Below, piece after piece: positions 42,525 to 55,203 of a stretch of DNA of 64,000 nucleotides. Source of the stretch: Vibrio cyclitrophicus (lineage in GTDB: Bacteria > Pseudomonadota > Gammaproteobacteria > Enterobacterales > Vibrionaceae); NCBI RefSeq assembly GCF_024347435.1, contig NZ_AP025480.1, positions 3,348,001-3,412,000 of the forward strand, written 5' to 3'. A program made the translations under genes and the position numbers. Numbering within the stretch: position 1 is the first letter of the stretch; each line of letters opens with the position of its first letter. The notes beneath the pieces were generated by a model that was not told the origin of the DNA, did not search any database, and saw only the letters and a program-made list of their open reading frames with translations.

Positions 42525-44069
42525 ATGAGTGATGACGCCTCCAGTCCCCAGAAACAAACTGGCGCAGATTATCTGCGTCAGATCCTGAGAGCGCCAGTTT
42601 ACGAAGCGGCGATTGTGACACCTCTACAGGATATGCCACGTTTAAGTGCTCGAATTGGTAACCTGGTTCAGCTAAAACGCGAAGATCGCCAACCTGTGCA
42701 CTCGTTCAAGTTGCGTGGTGCCTACAACATGGTATCAAGCCTCAATGAGCAACAGAAATCCGCTGGTGTGATTGCGGCATCGGCTGGTAACCACGCTCAA
42801 GGCATGGCACTGTCGGGTTCTAAATTGGGTATTCAGACCACGATTGTGATGCCAAAAACCACACCAGACATCAAGGTTGATGCGGTACGTGGATTTGGCG
42901 GTAATGTTGTTCTGCACGGCAGTAACTTTGATGAAGCGAAAGCGGAAGCGGAACGCCTTTCGGCTAAACATGGCTACACTTTTGTTCCTCCTTTCGATCA
43001 CCCATTGGTGATTGCTGGGCAAGGTACGATGGGTATGGAGATGCTGCAGCAAAACGGCCACATGGATTATATCTTTGTGCCTGTTGGTGGCGGTGGCTTA
43101 GCGGCTGGTGTTGCTGTGTTAATCAAGCAGCTGATGCCAGAGATTAAAGTCATTGCGGTTGAACCGGAAGACTCGTCTTGCTTGAAGGCAGCGCTGGATG
43201 CAGGCGAGCCTGTGGTCCTGGATCAAGTCAGCATGTTTGCAGATGGCGTTGCGGTTAAACGTATTGGCGAAGAAACCTTCCGGCTTTGCCAGCAGTACAT
43301 CGATGGCCATGTTGCGGTTTCTAGTGATGAGATCTGTTCTGCGGTTAAAGACATCTTTGAAGACACCCGTGCGATTGCCGAACCTTCGGGAGCACTTGCT
43401 CTGGCTGGCTTGAAAAAGTTTGCTGAGCAGAACCAACTGCAAGGCAAGCAACTGGCGACGGTACTGTCTGGTGCTAACACCAACTTCCACGGTCTGCGCT
43501 ATGTGTCTGAACGTTGTGAGTTAGGTGAGAAGCGCGAAGGTTTGCTTGCGGTGACTATCCCTGAGCGACAAGGGGCATTCCTAGAGTTCTGCAATATTAT
43601 TGGCGGCCGAGCGGTGACGGAGTTTAACTACCGCCACAACGACGAAAGCCTAGCGAATATCTTCGTTGGTGTACGACTGCAAGGTGGTCAAGAAGAGCTC
43701 GAGCACATCATCAATGACCTACGTGAGGGCGGCTATCCAGTCGTCGACCTTTCTGATGATGAGATGGCAAAACTGCACATTCGCTACATGATTGGCGGCA
43801 AACCATCGAAGCCATTGAAAGAACGCCTATACAGCTTTGAGTTTCCGGAATACCCAGGTGCCTTGATTAAGTTCCTTGATACCTTAGGTACCCATTGGAA
43901 CATCAGCCTGTTCAACTATCGTAACCACGGTGCCGATTATGGTCGCGTATTGTGTGGCTTCGAACTTGGCGATGATGATTTAGCTCAGTTCTCAACACAT
44001 TTACGAGAGCTTGGTTATCAGTGTAAAGATGAAACCGATAACCCTTCTTACAAGTTCTTCTTGTCTTAA
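42525..44069 (+). CDS. ilvA: Threonine deaminase, biosynthetic
   Basis: PLP enzyme deaminating threonine to 2-ketobutyrate, the committed step to isoleucine, inhibited by isoleucine. 514 residues. The PLP lysine is in HSFKLRGAYNM near 62; the cofactor phosphate loop is VPVGGGGLAAG. Two ACT-like regulatory repeats (about 340-420 and 430-514) mark the biosynthetic, allosteric form and not the short catabolic TdcB. It is last in ilvGMEDA and is followed by a strong terminator. Confidence 0.97.
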   Translation: MSDDASSPQKQTGADYLRQILRAPVYEAAIVTPLQDMPRLSARIGNLVQLKREDRQPVHSFKLRGAYNMVSSLNEQQKSAGVIAASAGNHAQGMALSGSKLGIQTTIVMPKTTPDIKVDAVRGFGGNVVLHGSNFDEAKAEAERLSAKHGYTFVPPFDHPLVIAGQGTMGMEMLQQNGHMDYIFVPVGGGGLAAGVAVLIKQLMPEIKVIAVEPEDSSCLKAALDAGEPVVLDQVSMFADGVAVKRIGEETFRLCQQYIDGHVAVSSDEICSAVKDIFEDTRAIAEPSGALALAGLKKFAEQNQLQGKQLATVLSGANTNFHGLRYVSERCELGEKREGLLAVTIPERQGAFLEFCNIIGGRAVTEFNYRHNDESLANIFVGVRLQGGQEELEHIINDLREGGYPVVDLSDDEMAKLHIRYMIGGKPSKPLKERLYSFEFPEYPGALIKFLDTLGTHWNISLFNYRNHGADYGRVLCGFELGDDDLAQFSTHLRELGYQCKDETDNPSYKFFLS

Positions 44070-44087
44070 GAATTAAGCTATCGAACC

Positions 44088-44118
44088 AAAAAGAGCGAGT
44101 TTTTACTCGCTCTTTTTA
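44088..44118. terminator. Terminator between ilvA and punR
   Basis: AAAAAGAGCGAGT-TTTT-ACTCGCTCTTTTT is a 13-bp perfect stem with A and T flanks, able to work for both convergent genes. Confidence 0.85.
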
Positions 44119-44168
44119 TTGGTGAATATTCAGCTCAAGCTTGAAAAAGATCATCTTATAAAGAGTTA

Positions 44169-45083
44169 TTAGATCGCCTTTCGATGATCCAACCAATCTT
44201 GATGAAGTTGCTCACTCGATCCTAAGTACTTCACCATCCATTCGATCAATTTATGGTTATCGTCTTTTCGCCACACCAAACAGCAATGACTCTGCGGGCT
44301 TGGTTCTGGCAGTATTTTCTCCACCAGCAAGCCTTGCTCGATAATAGGCGCGGCAATGTGCCTTGGCATGTAACCTACACCAACGCCATTTTTTAGACAT
44401 TCAATCGCACTATACCAGTTAGGTAACAACAGTCGCCTTTGATTCGAAAAGTGTCCTGTGTGTCGCTTAGGCAGTACACTAGAAGTATCATCCAAACATA
44501 TTGCTGGGTATTGGCTAACAAACGCTTCATTAAGGTTTTGCTCACGGACGCATGGGTGACTTGGCGACATCACAAATGCCCAATCTAAACGCCCCATATC
44601 CTTTACTTCGAAGTCGCCACCGACCGGAATCGCCGAAGTGGCTCCAATGACGACATCCGCCCTGCCCTGTGCAATGGCTTCCCAAGAACCATTAAACACT
44701 TCCATGTTGATCTGCAGCTCAGCGAACTCAAAGGTTTGATAAAACTCTTCAATCATCGGCTTCATCTTATCGAGCTTAACCACGTTATCGAGCGTTAGGC
44801 GCAAGGTTTTCTTCCAACCACGTGCCGCTCGGCGAGTCTGGGCACTGATCTCCTCCATCTGTCTCAGTAGCGCACGTGCCTCTTCAATGAACAACTCACC
44901 TGCTGGTGTCAGCTCTACCTTTCTCGGTAAACGTCTGAAAAGTAGAACATCCAGTTCTTGCTCGACTTGCCGAACACCATAGCTGATCGCTGATGGTACT
45001 TTGTGTAATTGCTCTGCAGCCGCAGTAAAACTGCCTAAGCGAGCAACCGTATCGAGCATTTCTAAAGAGGATTTAGAGAACAT
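44169..45083 (-). CDS. punR: LysR-type regulator PunR (YdhB)
   Basis: 304 residues with an N-terminal helix-turn-helix (GSFTAAAEQLHKVPSAISY, about 17-35) and a LysR effector domain. Recalled E. coli PunR shares AAAxELHxVPSAxSYxVRQ, EVFNGxW and GATxAIPVGG, a strong match. In E. coli PunR activates the purine exporter-like gene punC, and here the divergent neighbour is a PunC-like transporter, which fixes the assignment. GAAGG is in front of the ATG. The name is inferred from these two facts. Confidence 0.87.
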   Translation of the reverse strand: MFSKSSLEMLDTVARLGSFTAAAEQLHKVPSAISYGVRQVEQELDVLLFRRLPRKVELTPAGELFIEEARALLRQMEEISAQTRRAARGWKKTLRLTLDNVVKLDKMKPMIEEFYQTFEFAELQINMEVFNGSWEAIAQGRADVVIGATSAIPVGGDFEVKDMGRLDWAFVMSPSHPCVREQNLNEAFVSQYPAICLDDTSSVLPKRHTGHFSNQRRLLLPNWYSAIECLKNGVGVGYMPRHIAAPIIEQGLLVEKILPEPSPQSHCCLVWRKDDNHKLIEWMVKYLGSSEQLHQDWLDHRKAI

Positions 45084-45089
45084 AAGCCT

Positions 45090-45209
45090 TCAAATTTTTT
45101 GATTGATAACCATATATTTTAGCGTTTTATTTTATCAGTTCTGAAAAATAGAATGTCAGCATAAACAAACAGGGACTTTAACCTCTGTATATCAAACAAT
45201 TTTTTTGAT
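45090..45209. promoter_or_regulatory. Candidate PunR operators in the punR/punC gap
   Basis: Two related dyads occur: TCAAA-TTT-TTTGA (45090-45102), a T-N11-A LysR-type site 7 bases before the punR start, and ATCAAA-N7-TTTGAT (45191-45209), 38 bases before punC. Their similarity and placement suggest auto- and cross-regulation, but this is inference. Confidence 0.45.
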
Positions 45210-45246
45210 GATAAAAACATCACTACCTTTAGTTTAATGGCATCTT

Positions 45247-46458
45247 ATGAATATTTCTAAATTTCAATTGGTCTATCTTGCAGTTCTCTCAATGCTTGGT
45301 TTTATCGCGACTGATATGTACCTCCCTGCATTTAAGGCAATGGAGATTGATTTCGCAACTGGTCCAGAACAAATCGCACTGTCTCTAACAGTGTTCCTTG
45401 GCGGTATGGCAATGGGTCAACTTCTTTGGGGTCTAGCGAGTGACAAGTATGGCCACCGAAATACACTGGCGGTTGGTCTTGTTATCTTTACTGCAGCGTC
45501 ATTCGGCTTAGCATTCAGCACCGAGGTATGGCACCTACTGACACTACGATTCATTCAAGCAATCGGTGTATGTGCCCCAGCGGTAATCTGGCAAGCAATG
45601 GTTATCAAGCGTTACTCGCAAAGCAGTAGCCAGCAAATTTTTGCGACTATCATGCCTTTGGTAGCGCTATCTCCTGCACTAGCACCTCAGTTAGGTGTGT
45701 TGCTAGCAGACAGTTTTGGTTGGCACAGTATCTTTATCACATTGACGCTAATGGGCGCATTATTGATCGCAACGACCATGGCTCAACCAAAAGAAGCGCC
45801 AGAAGTAAAACAAACATCGATCAAAACCGACATCAAAGCACTGCTTCATTCAAAGCCATACATGGGCAACGTATTGATGTTTGCATCGGCGTCAGCTGCG
45901 TTCTTCGCTTATCTAACGGGTATGCCAGAGATCATGGCTCAACTGGGTTATGAAGCAAAAGATATAGGCCTTAGCTTCATTCCACAGACAATTGCATTCA
46001 TGGCTGGTGGTTATTTCGGTAAGCAAGCAGTGAAGAAGTACGGTGATGGTGTGGTACTAAGAAACCTTATCGGCTTGTTCAGCGTAGCGGCGATGCTTAT
46101 CTTTATCGCATCACAGTGGGAACTGACATCAATCTGGCCTCTACTAGCACCTTTCTGTTTGATTGCTGTAGCAAATGGCGCACTTTACCCAATCGTGGTA
46201 AACCGTGCTCTATCAAGTGCCAAGCAAAGCCCAGCAACGGCGGCTGGTTTACAGAACAGCCTGCAAATCAGTATCAGTGGCCTATCAAGTGCCTTGGTGG
46301 CAGCAATGGCTAGCCAAGCATTGAGCGCAACAGGTATCGCAGTGGTAATTTGTTTAGGTGCATTGTGGGTTGGCTACATCATTTCAAACAAAGAGCTATC
46401 TGAACATTTCGCTACACCGGATAACTCTCGAGTGGTGACAGATGAGAAACAAGACTAG
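45247..46458 (+). CDS. punC: MFS transporter PunC (YdhC), Bcr/CflA type
   Basis: This 403-residue 12-helix major facilitator protein matches E. coli PunC in recalled sequence: LSMLGFIATDMYLPAF opens helix 1, QLLWGLASDKYGHRNTL is the loop 2-3 MFS motif, and RFIQAIGVCAPAVIWQA lies in helix 4. E. coli PunC is associated with purine nucleoside transport; other family members export drugs, so the substrate here is not certain. It is divergent from punR and ends in a terminator shared with glmU. Confidence 0.87.
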   Translation: MNISKFQLVYLAVLSMLGFIATDMYLPAFKAMEIDFATGPEQIALSLTVFLGGMAMGQLLWGLASDKYGHRNTLAVGLVIFTAASFGLAFSTEVWHLLTLRFIQAIGVCAPAVIWQAMVIKRYSQSSSQQIFATIMPLVALSPALAPQLGVLLADSFGWHSIFITLTLMGALLIATTMAQPKEAPEVKQTSIKTDIKALLHSKPYMGNVLMFASASAAFFAYLTGMPEIMAQLGYEAKDIGLSFIPQTIAFMAGGYFGKQAVKKYGDGVVLRNLIGLFSVAAMLIFIASQWELTSIWPLLAPFCLIAVANGALYPIVVNRALSSAKQSPATAAGLQNSLQISISGLSSALVAAMASQALSATGIAVVICLGALWVGYIISNKELSEHFATPDNSRVVTDEKQD

Positions 46459-46475
46459 TTTCTAATCCAATCCCC

Positions 46476-46507
46476 AAAAAAAAGAGCGATATTATTCGCT
46501 CTTTTTC
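46476..46507. terminator. Bidirectional terminator between punC and glmU
   Basis: AAAAAGAGCGA-TATTAT-TCGCTCTTTTT gives an 11-bp stem with A and T flanks on both sides of convergent genes. Confidence 0.85.
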
Positions 46508-46536
46508 ATATCTAGATAATCATGTTTATTACGAGA

Positions 46537-47898
46537 CTATTTTTTCTTAACCGGACGTTGCCAGTTCGCGATCTTGCGCTCTTTAGCTCGGCTGATAACT
46601 AATTCATTTTCAGCAACATCACGAGTTACTGTAGAGCCAGCACCAACGGTAGCGCCGTTACCAATAGTAACTGGTGCGATTAATTGGCTGTCTGAGCCAA
46701 CAAATACGTCGTCGCCGATGATAGTCTTAAACTTATTAGCACCATCGTAGTTACAAGTAATTGCACCCGCACCTACGTTTACACGCTGACCAATTTCAGC
46801 ATCGCCTAGGTACGTTAAGTGGTTCGCTTTAGAACCTTCACCAAGGCGAGTGTTCTTCACTTCTACAAAGTTACCAACGTGCGAGTTATTACGCATGTCA
46901 GCACCAGGGCGTAGACGAGTGAAAGGACCAACCGTACAGTCTTCACCGACCGTTGCACCTTCAATTACGCTGTATGGACGAACGATGGTGTTGTCATCAA
47001 TCTCACAGTCTTTCAATACACAACCCGTACCGATAACCACGTTGTCGCCGATACTTACGCTGCCTTCGATGATAACGTTAGTATCAATCTCAACATCCAT
47101 ACCGCACTGCAGTTCACCACGCAAATCGAAACGGCTTGGGTCGCGTAACATTACGCCTTGCTTCAATAGCTTATCAGCCTGCTCAGCTTGGTAAGCGCGC
47201 TCTAAACGAGCCAGTTGAGAGCGGTCGTTCACGCCTTCCACTTCAATAGGGCTTACCGGGTGTACTGCTTCAACGGCACGACCTTCATCGTGAGCTGCAG
47301 CAATAACGTCAGTCAGGTAGTATTCACCTTGTGCGTTATCGTTGCTTAGGCCTGACAACCAACGTTTCAGATCGCCACCAGTAGCAACCATAACGCCAGT
47401 ATTGATCTCTTTGATAAGCTTCTGCTCATCCGTAGCGTCTTTTTGCTCAACGATAGCGACAACAGGACCGTTACGACGAATAATACGACCGTAGCCCATT
47501 GGGTTGTCCAACACGACCGTTAACAATGCAATACCACCGTTGGGTTGAGCGTCTAATAGATTTTCAATGGTTTCTGGAGAGATGAGAGGCACGTCGCCGT
47601 ATAGCACAAGTACTTTTTCATCATCCGCGAAGTGCGCAGATGCTTGATCAACCGCATGACCAGTACCTAACTGCTCAGCTTGTAGTGCCCAGTTAACAGA
47701 CTCTTCAGCTAAAACAGCTTTCATCTGATCACCACCGTGGCCGTAAACCAAGTTGATGTTTTGAGCGCCTAGCCCATTACAAGTGTCGATCACATGTTTC
47801 ACCATTGGCTTGCCCGCAAGCGTATGCAGAACCTTTGGTGTGTTTGAATACATGCGAGTGCCTTTGCCCGCTGCGAGAATCACTGCGCTAAACTTCAT
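46537..47898 (-). CDS. glmU: Bifunctional GlmU: GlcN-1-P acetyltransferase / UDP-GlcNAc pyrophosphorylase
   Basis: Makes UDP-N-acetylglucosamine for peptidoglycan and lipopolysaccharide. 453 residues from ATG 47898 ([16 protein letters not shown]); an upstream ATG at 47916 adds six residues without a better ribosome site. The N-terminal uridyltransferase has [18 protein letters not shown] and [11 protein letters not shown]. The C-terminal left-handed beta-helix carries hexapeptide repeats and the acetyl-CoA site (about 250-453). It lies downstream of atpC, as in E. coli, but behind a terminator. Confidence 0.97.
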   Translation of the reverse strand: MKFSAVILAAGKGTRMYSNTPKVLHTLAGKPMVKHVIDTCNGLGAQNINLVYGHGGDQMKAVLAEESVNWALQAEQLGTGHAVDQASAHFADDEKVLVLYGDVPLISPETIENLLDAQPNGGIALLTVVLDNPMGYGRIIRRNGPVVAIVEQKDATDEQKLIKEINTGVMVATGGDLKRWLSGLSNDNAQGEYYLTDVIAAAHDEGRAVEAVHPVSPIEVEGVNDRSQLARLERAYQAEQADKLLKQGVMLRDPSRFDLRGELQCGMDVEIDTNVIIEGSVSIGDNVVIGTGCVLKDCEIDDNTIVRPYSVIEGATVGEDCTVGPFTRLRPGADMRNNSHVGNFVEVKNTRLGEGSKANHLTYLGDAEIGQRVNVGAGAITCNYDGANKFKTIIGDDVFVGSDSQLIAPVTIGNGATVGAGSTVTRDVAENELVISRAKERKIANWQRPVKKK

Positions 47899-48027
47899 TG
47901 TAAACCTATCCAACATTATTTTTATTAAGCCGATATTGTAACCGTTTTGGGCCTATAAATTAAATCTCAATCACACTAAACCATTATTAATACGTAAAAC
48001 TGAACAATTTCGATGTATCAAAAATGC

Positions 48028-48053
48028 AAAAAGGCGACCCGTAGGTCGCCTTT
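48028..48053 (-). terminator. Intrinsic terminator after the atp operon
   Basis: On the minus strand AAAGGCGACC-TACG-GGTCGCCTTT is followed by TT and T-rich sequence, 29 bases past the atpC stop. Confidence 0.85.
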
Positions 48054-48081
48054 ATCTCAGAACCAATAATCTTATAAAAGA

Positions 48082-48504
48082 TTAACGGCGCTGCTTCGTC
48101 AGTTCGATAACTCGTAACTGAGCAATGGCTTTAGCCAGTTCACCGGCCGCTTGTGCGAAGTCCATGTCGCCATGCTGATTTTGGATATTCTCCACAGCCT
48201 TGCGCTTAGCTTCTTCCGCCTTTGCTGCGTCTAGTTCTTCACCACGGATAGCAGTATCAGCCAGTACAGTCGCTGTACCAGGTTGAACTTCTACCATACC
48301 ACCAGAAACATAAATGATTTCTTCGTGGCCGTGCTGCTTAACAATACGCACCATACCAGGCTTGATAGCGGTCAGCAGTGGAGTGTGACCATGGAAAATA
48401 CCAAGTTCACCTTCACTACCGGTCACCTGAAACGTTTCAACAAGACCAGAGAAAAGTTGTTTCTCTGCACTTACAACGTCTAGATGAAAGGTTATTGCTG
48501 CCAT
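48082..48504 (-). CDS. atpC: ATP synthase F1 subunit epsilon
   Basis: 140 residues, with an N-terminal beta-sandwich ([36 protein letters not shown]) and a C-terminal helical pair that can insert into F1 and inhibit ATP hydrolysis. It is the last gene of the atp operon, 18 bases after atpD. Length and motifs match the E. coli subunit (139 residues). Confidence 0.97.
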   Translation of the reverse strand: MAAITFHLDVVSAEKQLFSGLVETFQVTGSEGELGIFHGHTPLLTAIKPGMVRIVKQHGHEEIIYVSGGMVEVQPGTATVLADTAIRGEELDAAKAEEAKRKAVENIQNQHGDMDFAQAAGELAKAIAQLRVIELTKQRR

Positions 48505-48522
48505 ATCGCCTCCTAGTTAGCC

Positions 48523-49944
<1,422 letters not shown>

Positions 49945-49960
49945 TTAGTTTTACCTAAGC

Positions 49961-50827
49961 TTAAACCGCAGCTGCGCCTGAAACGATCTCAGAAAGTTCT
50001 TGTGTAATCGCCGATTGACGGGCTTTGTTATACACAAGTTCTAAGTCATCAATAATGTCACCAGCGTTATCTGTTGCTGATTTCATAGCAATCATTCGAG
50101 CTGCTTGCTCACAAGCAAGATTCTCGACCACACCTTGGTACACTTGAGATTCGACATAACGAACCAATAGTGCATCTAGTAGTGGTTTTGGCTCGGGCTC
50201 ATAAATGTAGTCCCAAGAATGACTGCGTTTCATTTCTTCGCTATCTGATTTAGGCAAAGGAAGTAATTGATCGATCGTTGGTTCTTGAACCATAGTGTTT
50301 TCAAACTTGTTGAACACTACGAACAGGCGATCTAATTCGCCTTCATCATATTTCTTCAGCATAACGCTTACAGAGCCAATCAAGTCTTCAAGGCTTGGAC
50401 GATCGCCCAGACCAGAAACTTGAGCTGCTACTTTCGCGCCGCTGTTGTTGAAAAATGCTGTTGCTTTAGAACCTACAATTGCAAGCTCTACATCAGCACC
50501 TTTCTCAGACCAATCCTTCATGTCGTTCATGGCTTTCTTGAACAAGTTAATGTTCAAACCACCACAAAGACCACGGTCTGTAGAAACGATGATGTAACCA
50601 ACACGTTTGGCTTCACGTTCCTCAAGATAAGGATGCTTATACTCGAGGCTACCATTAGCCAAATGACCGATCACTTTACGCATTGTTTCTGCATATGGAC
50701 GAGTAGCTTCCATTGCGTCTTGAGAACGACGCATTTTTGAAGCTGCTACCATTTCCATTGCTTTCGTAATCTTCTGTGTGCTTTTAACACTACCGATTTT
50801 ATTACGTATCTCTTTTGCGCCGGCCAT
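49961..50827 (-). CDS. atpG: ATP synthase F1 subunit gamma
   Basis: The rotor stalk of F1, 288 residues. It begins [27 protein letters not shown] and ends [21 protein letters not shown], the terminal coiled-coil helices conserved in all gamma subunits. [10 protein letters not shown] in the middle is also conserved. Spacing from atpA is about 48 bases. Confidence 0.97.
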   Translation of the reverse strand: MAGAKEIRNKIGSVKSTQKITKAMEMVAASKMRRSQDAMEATRPYAETMRKVIGHLANGSLEYKHPYLEEREAKRVGYIIVSTDRGLCGGLNINLFKKAMNDMKDWSEKGADVELAIVGSKATAFFNNSGAKVAAQVSGLGDRPSLEDLIGSVSVMLKKYDEGELDRLFVVFNKFENTMVQEPTIDQLLPLPKSDSEEMKRSHSWDYIYEPEPKPLLDALLVRYVESQVYQGVVENLACEQAARMIAMKSATDNAGDIIDDLELVYNKARQSAITQELSEIVSGAAAV

Positions 50828-50875
50828 CGTTACTCTCCGTTAATGGTATGAGGTGGCCCTAAGACCACCTACCAA

Positions 50876-52417
50876 TTACCAGGTCTGGGTTGCCTTGAAA
50901 TCGTCAACAAGCTTCTTCAGCTCAGCTTCGATTTCTTTATTGAAAGCACCCGTTGTGTCGATCTGTGTTGCTAGATCGGCATATTGACCACGAGCAAACG
51001 ACAGTAAAGCAGCTTCAAAATCTAGAACTTTTGACAGTTCAACATCTTGAAGGTATCCACGCTCTGCAGCGAAGATTACTAGAGCTTGGTCAAATACAGA
51101 CATAGGAGCGTATTGCTTCTGCTTCATCAGTTCTGTAACTTTTTGACCGTGGTCTAGTTGCTTCTTAGTCGCTTCATCAAGATCCGATGAGAATTGTGCA
51201 AATGCAGCAAGTTCACGGTATTGAGCTAGAGCAGTACGGATACCGCCAGATAGCTTCTTGATGATTTTAGTCTGCGCCGAACCACCTACACGAGAAACTG
51301 AGATACCTGGGTCAACAGCTGGACGTACGCCGGCGTTGAATAGCTCAGTTTGTAGGAAGATCTGACCATCAGTAATCGAGATTACGTTCGTTGGTACGAA
51401 TGCAGATACGTCACCAGCTTGCGTTTCGATGATAGGAAGAGCAGTTAAAGAACCAGTCTTGCCTGTCACTTCACCGTTAGTGAATTTTTCTACGTATGCT
51501 TCGCTTACACGAGCAGCACGCTCTAGTAGACGAGAGTGAAGGTAGAAAACATCACCTGGGAACGCTTCACGACCTGGTGGACGCTTAAGTAGTAGCGAGA
51601 TTTGACGGTAAGCTACAGCTTGCTTAGATAGGTCATCATAAACAATCAGTGCATCTTCACCGCGATCACGGAAGTATTCGCCCATCGCACAACCAGCATA
51701 CGGTGCAAGGTATTGCAGCGCTGCAGATTCAGAAGCCGATGCAACAACAACAACAGTGTTTGCTAGTGCGCCGTGCTCTTCTAGTTTGCGAACTACGTTA
51801 GCAATAGTCGACGCTTTTTGGCCGATAGCTACGTAGATAGAGAAAATACCAGAATCTTTTTGGTTAATAATCGCATCGATCGCCATTGCTGTTTTACCAG
51901 TCTGACGGTCACCGATTACTAGTTCACGTTGACCACGACCGATAGGGATCATTGAGTCAACAGACTTGTAACCAGTTTGAACAGGTTGATCTACCGATTT
52001 ACGGTCGATTACACCTGGTGCGATAATTTCTACAGGCGAAGTCAATTTAGCTTCGATTGGACCTTTACCATCAATTGGCTCACCTAGCGTGTTTACAACA
52101 CGACCAAGCATTTCAGGACCTACTGGTACTTCTAGAATACGACCAGTACCTGTAACTTTCATGCCTTCCTGTAGGTCAGCATACGGGCCCATTACAACAG
52201 CACCAACCGAATCACGGTTCAAGTTCAGTGCTAGAGCGTAACGGCCACCCGGTAGTTCGATCATTTCACCTTGCATCACGTCCGCTAGGCCGTGGATGCT
52301 AAGGATGCCATCGCTTACAGAAACGATAGTACCTTCATTGCGAGCTTCACTAACAACGTCGAAAGATTCAATACGTTGTTTAATTAGATCGCTAATTTCA
52401 GTGGAATTAAGTTGCAT
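50876..52417 (-). CDS. atpA: ATP synthase F1 subunit alpha
   Basis: The non-catalytic nucleotide-binding F1 subunit. From ATG 52417 ([16 protein letters not shown]) it has 513 residues, the same as E. coli; the frame reaches further up to 52447 but would overlap atpH. Walker A is GDRQTGKT near 169-176, and the arginine finger region is in the [11 protein letters not shown] segment. GGGGATTGGAGC precedes the start. The gene follows atpH by 13 bases. Confidence 0.98.
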   Translation of the reverse strand: MQLNSTEISDLIKQRIESFDVVSEARNEGTIVSVSDGILSIHGLADVMQGEMIELPGGRYALALNLNRDSVGAVVMGPYADLQEGMKVTGTGRILEVPVGPEMLGRVVNTLGEPIDGKGPIEAKLTSPVEIIAPGVIDRKSVDQPVQTGYKSVDSMIPIGRGQRELVIGDRQTGKTAMAIDAIINQKDSGIFSIYVAIGQKASTIANVVRKLEEHGALANTVVVVASASESAALQYLAPYAGCAMGEYFRDRGEDALIVYDDLSKQAVAYRQISLLLKRPPGREAFPGDVFYLHSRLLERAARVSEAYVEKFTNGEVTGKTGSLTALPIIETQAGDVSAFVPTNVISITDGQIFLQTELFNAGVRPAVDPGISVSRVGGSAQTKIIKKLSGGIRTALAQYRELAAFAQFSSDLDEATKKQLDHGQKVTELMKQKQYAPMSVFDQALVIFAAERGYLQDVELSKVLDFEAALLSFARGQYADLATQIDTTGAFNKEIEAELKKLVDDFKATQTW

Positions 52418-52430
52418 GCTCCAATCCCCA

Positions 52431-52964
52431 TTAAGACTGCAATGCATCGCTCAGGCGGTCTAAACGACTGCGCGCTGAGTTATCGATGACTAGGTCTCCG
52501 GCTCGAATAATAACTCCACTAAGTAGAGTCTCATCTATACTGCAATTCAGCTGAACTTTGCGCGCAAGGCGCAGTTCCAATTTGCTGATAATGCTTGTGC
52601 GTTGTTCTTCAGAAAGTTCAACAGCTGAAGTAACTTCAACGTCGATCTCTTTCTCATACTCTTTTTTGAGTATAAAGAACTCTTTACAAACATCAGGAAA
52701 AGCCATTAAGCGGCCATTCTCTGCCATCACTTTAATTAAGTTCTGGCCGAATTCATCAAATTGTTCGCCACAAATTACAATGAATACTTCAGCTAATTTT
52801 TCAGCAGTCATAGAACCGCTTAATAAATTGTGAACATCATCATTTTGTGCCACTTCGGCAGCAAAAGTAAGCATTTGACCCCATTGGTCTAGCTCACCTT
52901 TATCTACCGCAAAGTCAAACGCTGCTTTAGCATAGGGGCGTGCGATTGTAGTCAAATCAGACAT
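52431..52964 (-). CDS. atpH: ATP synthase F1 subunit delta
   Basis: Peripheral-stalk subunit joining the b dimer to F1. The 177-residue protein starts [19 protein letters not shown], the conserved delta opening, and ends with the family segment [24 protein letters not shown]. It follows atpF by 15 bases. Full length, all helical N-domain residues present. Confidence 0.97.
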   Translation of the reverse strand: MSDLTTIARPYAKAAFDFAVDKGELDQWGQMLTFAAEVAQNDDVHNLLSGSMTAEKLAEVFIVICGEQFDEFGQNLIKVMAENGRLMAFPDVCKEFFILKKEYEKEIDVEVTSAVELSEEQRTSIISKLELRLARKVQLNCSIDETLLSGVIIRAGDLVIDNSARSRLDRLSDALQS

Positions 52965-52979
52965 ATACAGCCCCTTGCT

Positions 52980-53450
52980 TTAAAGTTTTGCAGTAATGTT
53001 GTTAAGAAGATCATCGTGTACATCTTTATCGATTGTACGCTCAAGGATTTTCTCAGCACCAGCTATAGCCAGAGTTGCGACTTGTTTGCGCAGGTCATCA
53101 CGGGCACGTGTACGCTCTGCTTCAATTTCTGCTTCAGCTTGCGCTAAGATTTTCTGGCGTTCTGCCTGAGCTTCTTCGCGTGCTTCATCAATAATTTGAG
53201 CTTTACGTTTGTTTGCCTGATCAATAACCTCAGTTGCAGTGCGCTTTGCTTCTTTCATTTGCTCAGAAGCGTTGGCTTGTGCCAGGTTCAAGTCTTTAGC
53301 AGCGCGTTCAGCGGCTACAAGACCGTCAGCAATTTTTTTCTGACGTTCTTCAATTGCTTGCATGATTGGTGGCCATACATATTTCATGCAGAACCAAACA
53401 AACAGTGAAAAAGCAATTGCTTGACCTAGCAGAGTTGCGTTCATATTCAC
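52980..53450 (-). CDS. atpF: ATP synthase Fo subunit b
   Basis: 156 residues, equal to E. coli. One N-terminal membrane helix ([20 protein letters not shown]) is followed by a long charged coiled coil rich in A, E, K and R that forms the peripheral stalk as a dimer. It lies between atpE and atpH as in the standard order. Confidence 0.97.
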   Translation of the reverse strand: MNMNATLLGQAIAFSLFVWFCMKYVWPPIMQAIEERQKKIADGLVAAERAAKDLNLAQANASEQMKEAKRTATEVIDQANKRKAQIIDEAREEAQAERQKILAQAEAEIEAERTRARDDLRKQVATLAIAGAEKILERTIDKDVHDDLLNNITAKL

Positions 53451-53509
53451 AACAGCTACCCCTCGTTAAGAATCAACTACAAAAATTTAATTAACTATTA
53501 AAGAGTTAA

Positions 53510-53767
<258 letters not shown>

Positions 53768-53816
53768 TTACGTTCTCCGATTAACATTAATAGTTAGAAT
53801 AAAGCTTAAAAATTTT

Positions 53817-54617
<801 letters not shown>

Positions 54618-54622
54618 TCATC

Positions 54623-55012
54623 CTATTTTTTATTGTTAATGAAAAGCACTGGCGCAAAGATATTAATACCTAGAACCAGTAAATAGGTCAGTTTGAGGGG
54701 AATTAATTCCACCTGCATATACATGTAGACAATAGAGAATAGTAGAACTGTGATAAGGATCTTTAGTGCTTCGCCTGCGTAAAACGACGCCGCAACTAAC
54801 TTAGTTGCGCGAGCTCCACAAAATAGGAAAGCACACACACAAAAAACCACATTCGCGATGACAAAAATACCGCCACCAACCAATGCAGCAAAACCCCAAT
54901 CAGGATTAACAGCTAAACCTAACCCTATCGCCACTAATATAACCGCGCTAAGCTCGATCAATAACATTTGCTTTGCAAGCACTCGTCCTGGTCTTGCTAA
55001 CGCCGCTACCAT
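54623..55012 (-). CDS. atpI: ATP synthase accessory protein AtpI
   Basis: Four-helix membrane protein, first in the atp operon, that assists c-ring or Mg handling in other bacteria and is not part of the final enzyme. From ATG 55012 (MVAALARPGRVLAKQM) it has 129 residues and AGAGGA eight bases upstream; a GTG at 55036 would add eight residues but overlaps that ribosome site. Poorly conserved in sequence, identified by position and helix pattern. Confidence 0.9.
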   Translation of the reverse strand: MVAALARPGRVLAKQMLLIELSAVILVAIGLGLAVNPDWGFAALVGGGIFVIANVVFCVCAFLFCGARATKLVAASFYAGEALKILITVLLFSIVYMYMQVELIPLKLTYLLVLGINIFAPVLFINNKK

Positions 55013-55076
55013 GTATTCGTTCCTCTTTAAGCCCACTTTACCACTCGCTTAAAAGCGTGCTGAGAAATTGGCGAAA

Positions 55077-55104
55077 ATTATACGTTCAGCCAAATTGATT
55101 GCAA
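55077..55104 (-). promoter_or_regulatory. atp operon promoter
   Basis: On the minus strand TTGCAA (55099-55104), a 16-base spacer and TATAAT (55077-55082) lie about 65 bases before the atpI start. Confidence 0.7.
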
Positions 55105-55180
55105 TAAGAATGCAGCAATCATTTACATTTCTGTATACAAACCGACAACTTTTGTAAGAAATTACTTGTTTATTTCATAA

Positions 55181-55194
55181 TTGACCTAAATCAA
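55181..55194. promoter_or_regulatory. FNR-like site between parB and the atp operon
   Basis: TTGAC-CTAA-ATCAA matches 9 of 10 fixed positions of the FNR consensus TTGAT-N4-ATCAA. It lies about 117 bases upstream of the predicted atp start point and 9 bases past the parB stop. Confidence 0.5.
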
Positions 55195-55203
55195 TTATCT
55201 CAT

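Noticed and set aside
42735..43490. Antisense frames of 86-123 codons inside ilvA
   Set aside because: Opposite the conserved catalytic domain; composition follows the sense codons and no start signals are present.
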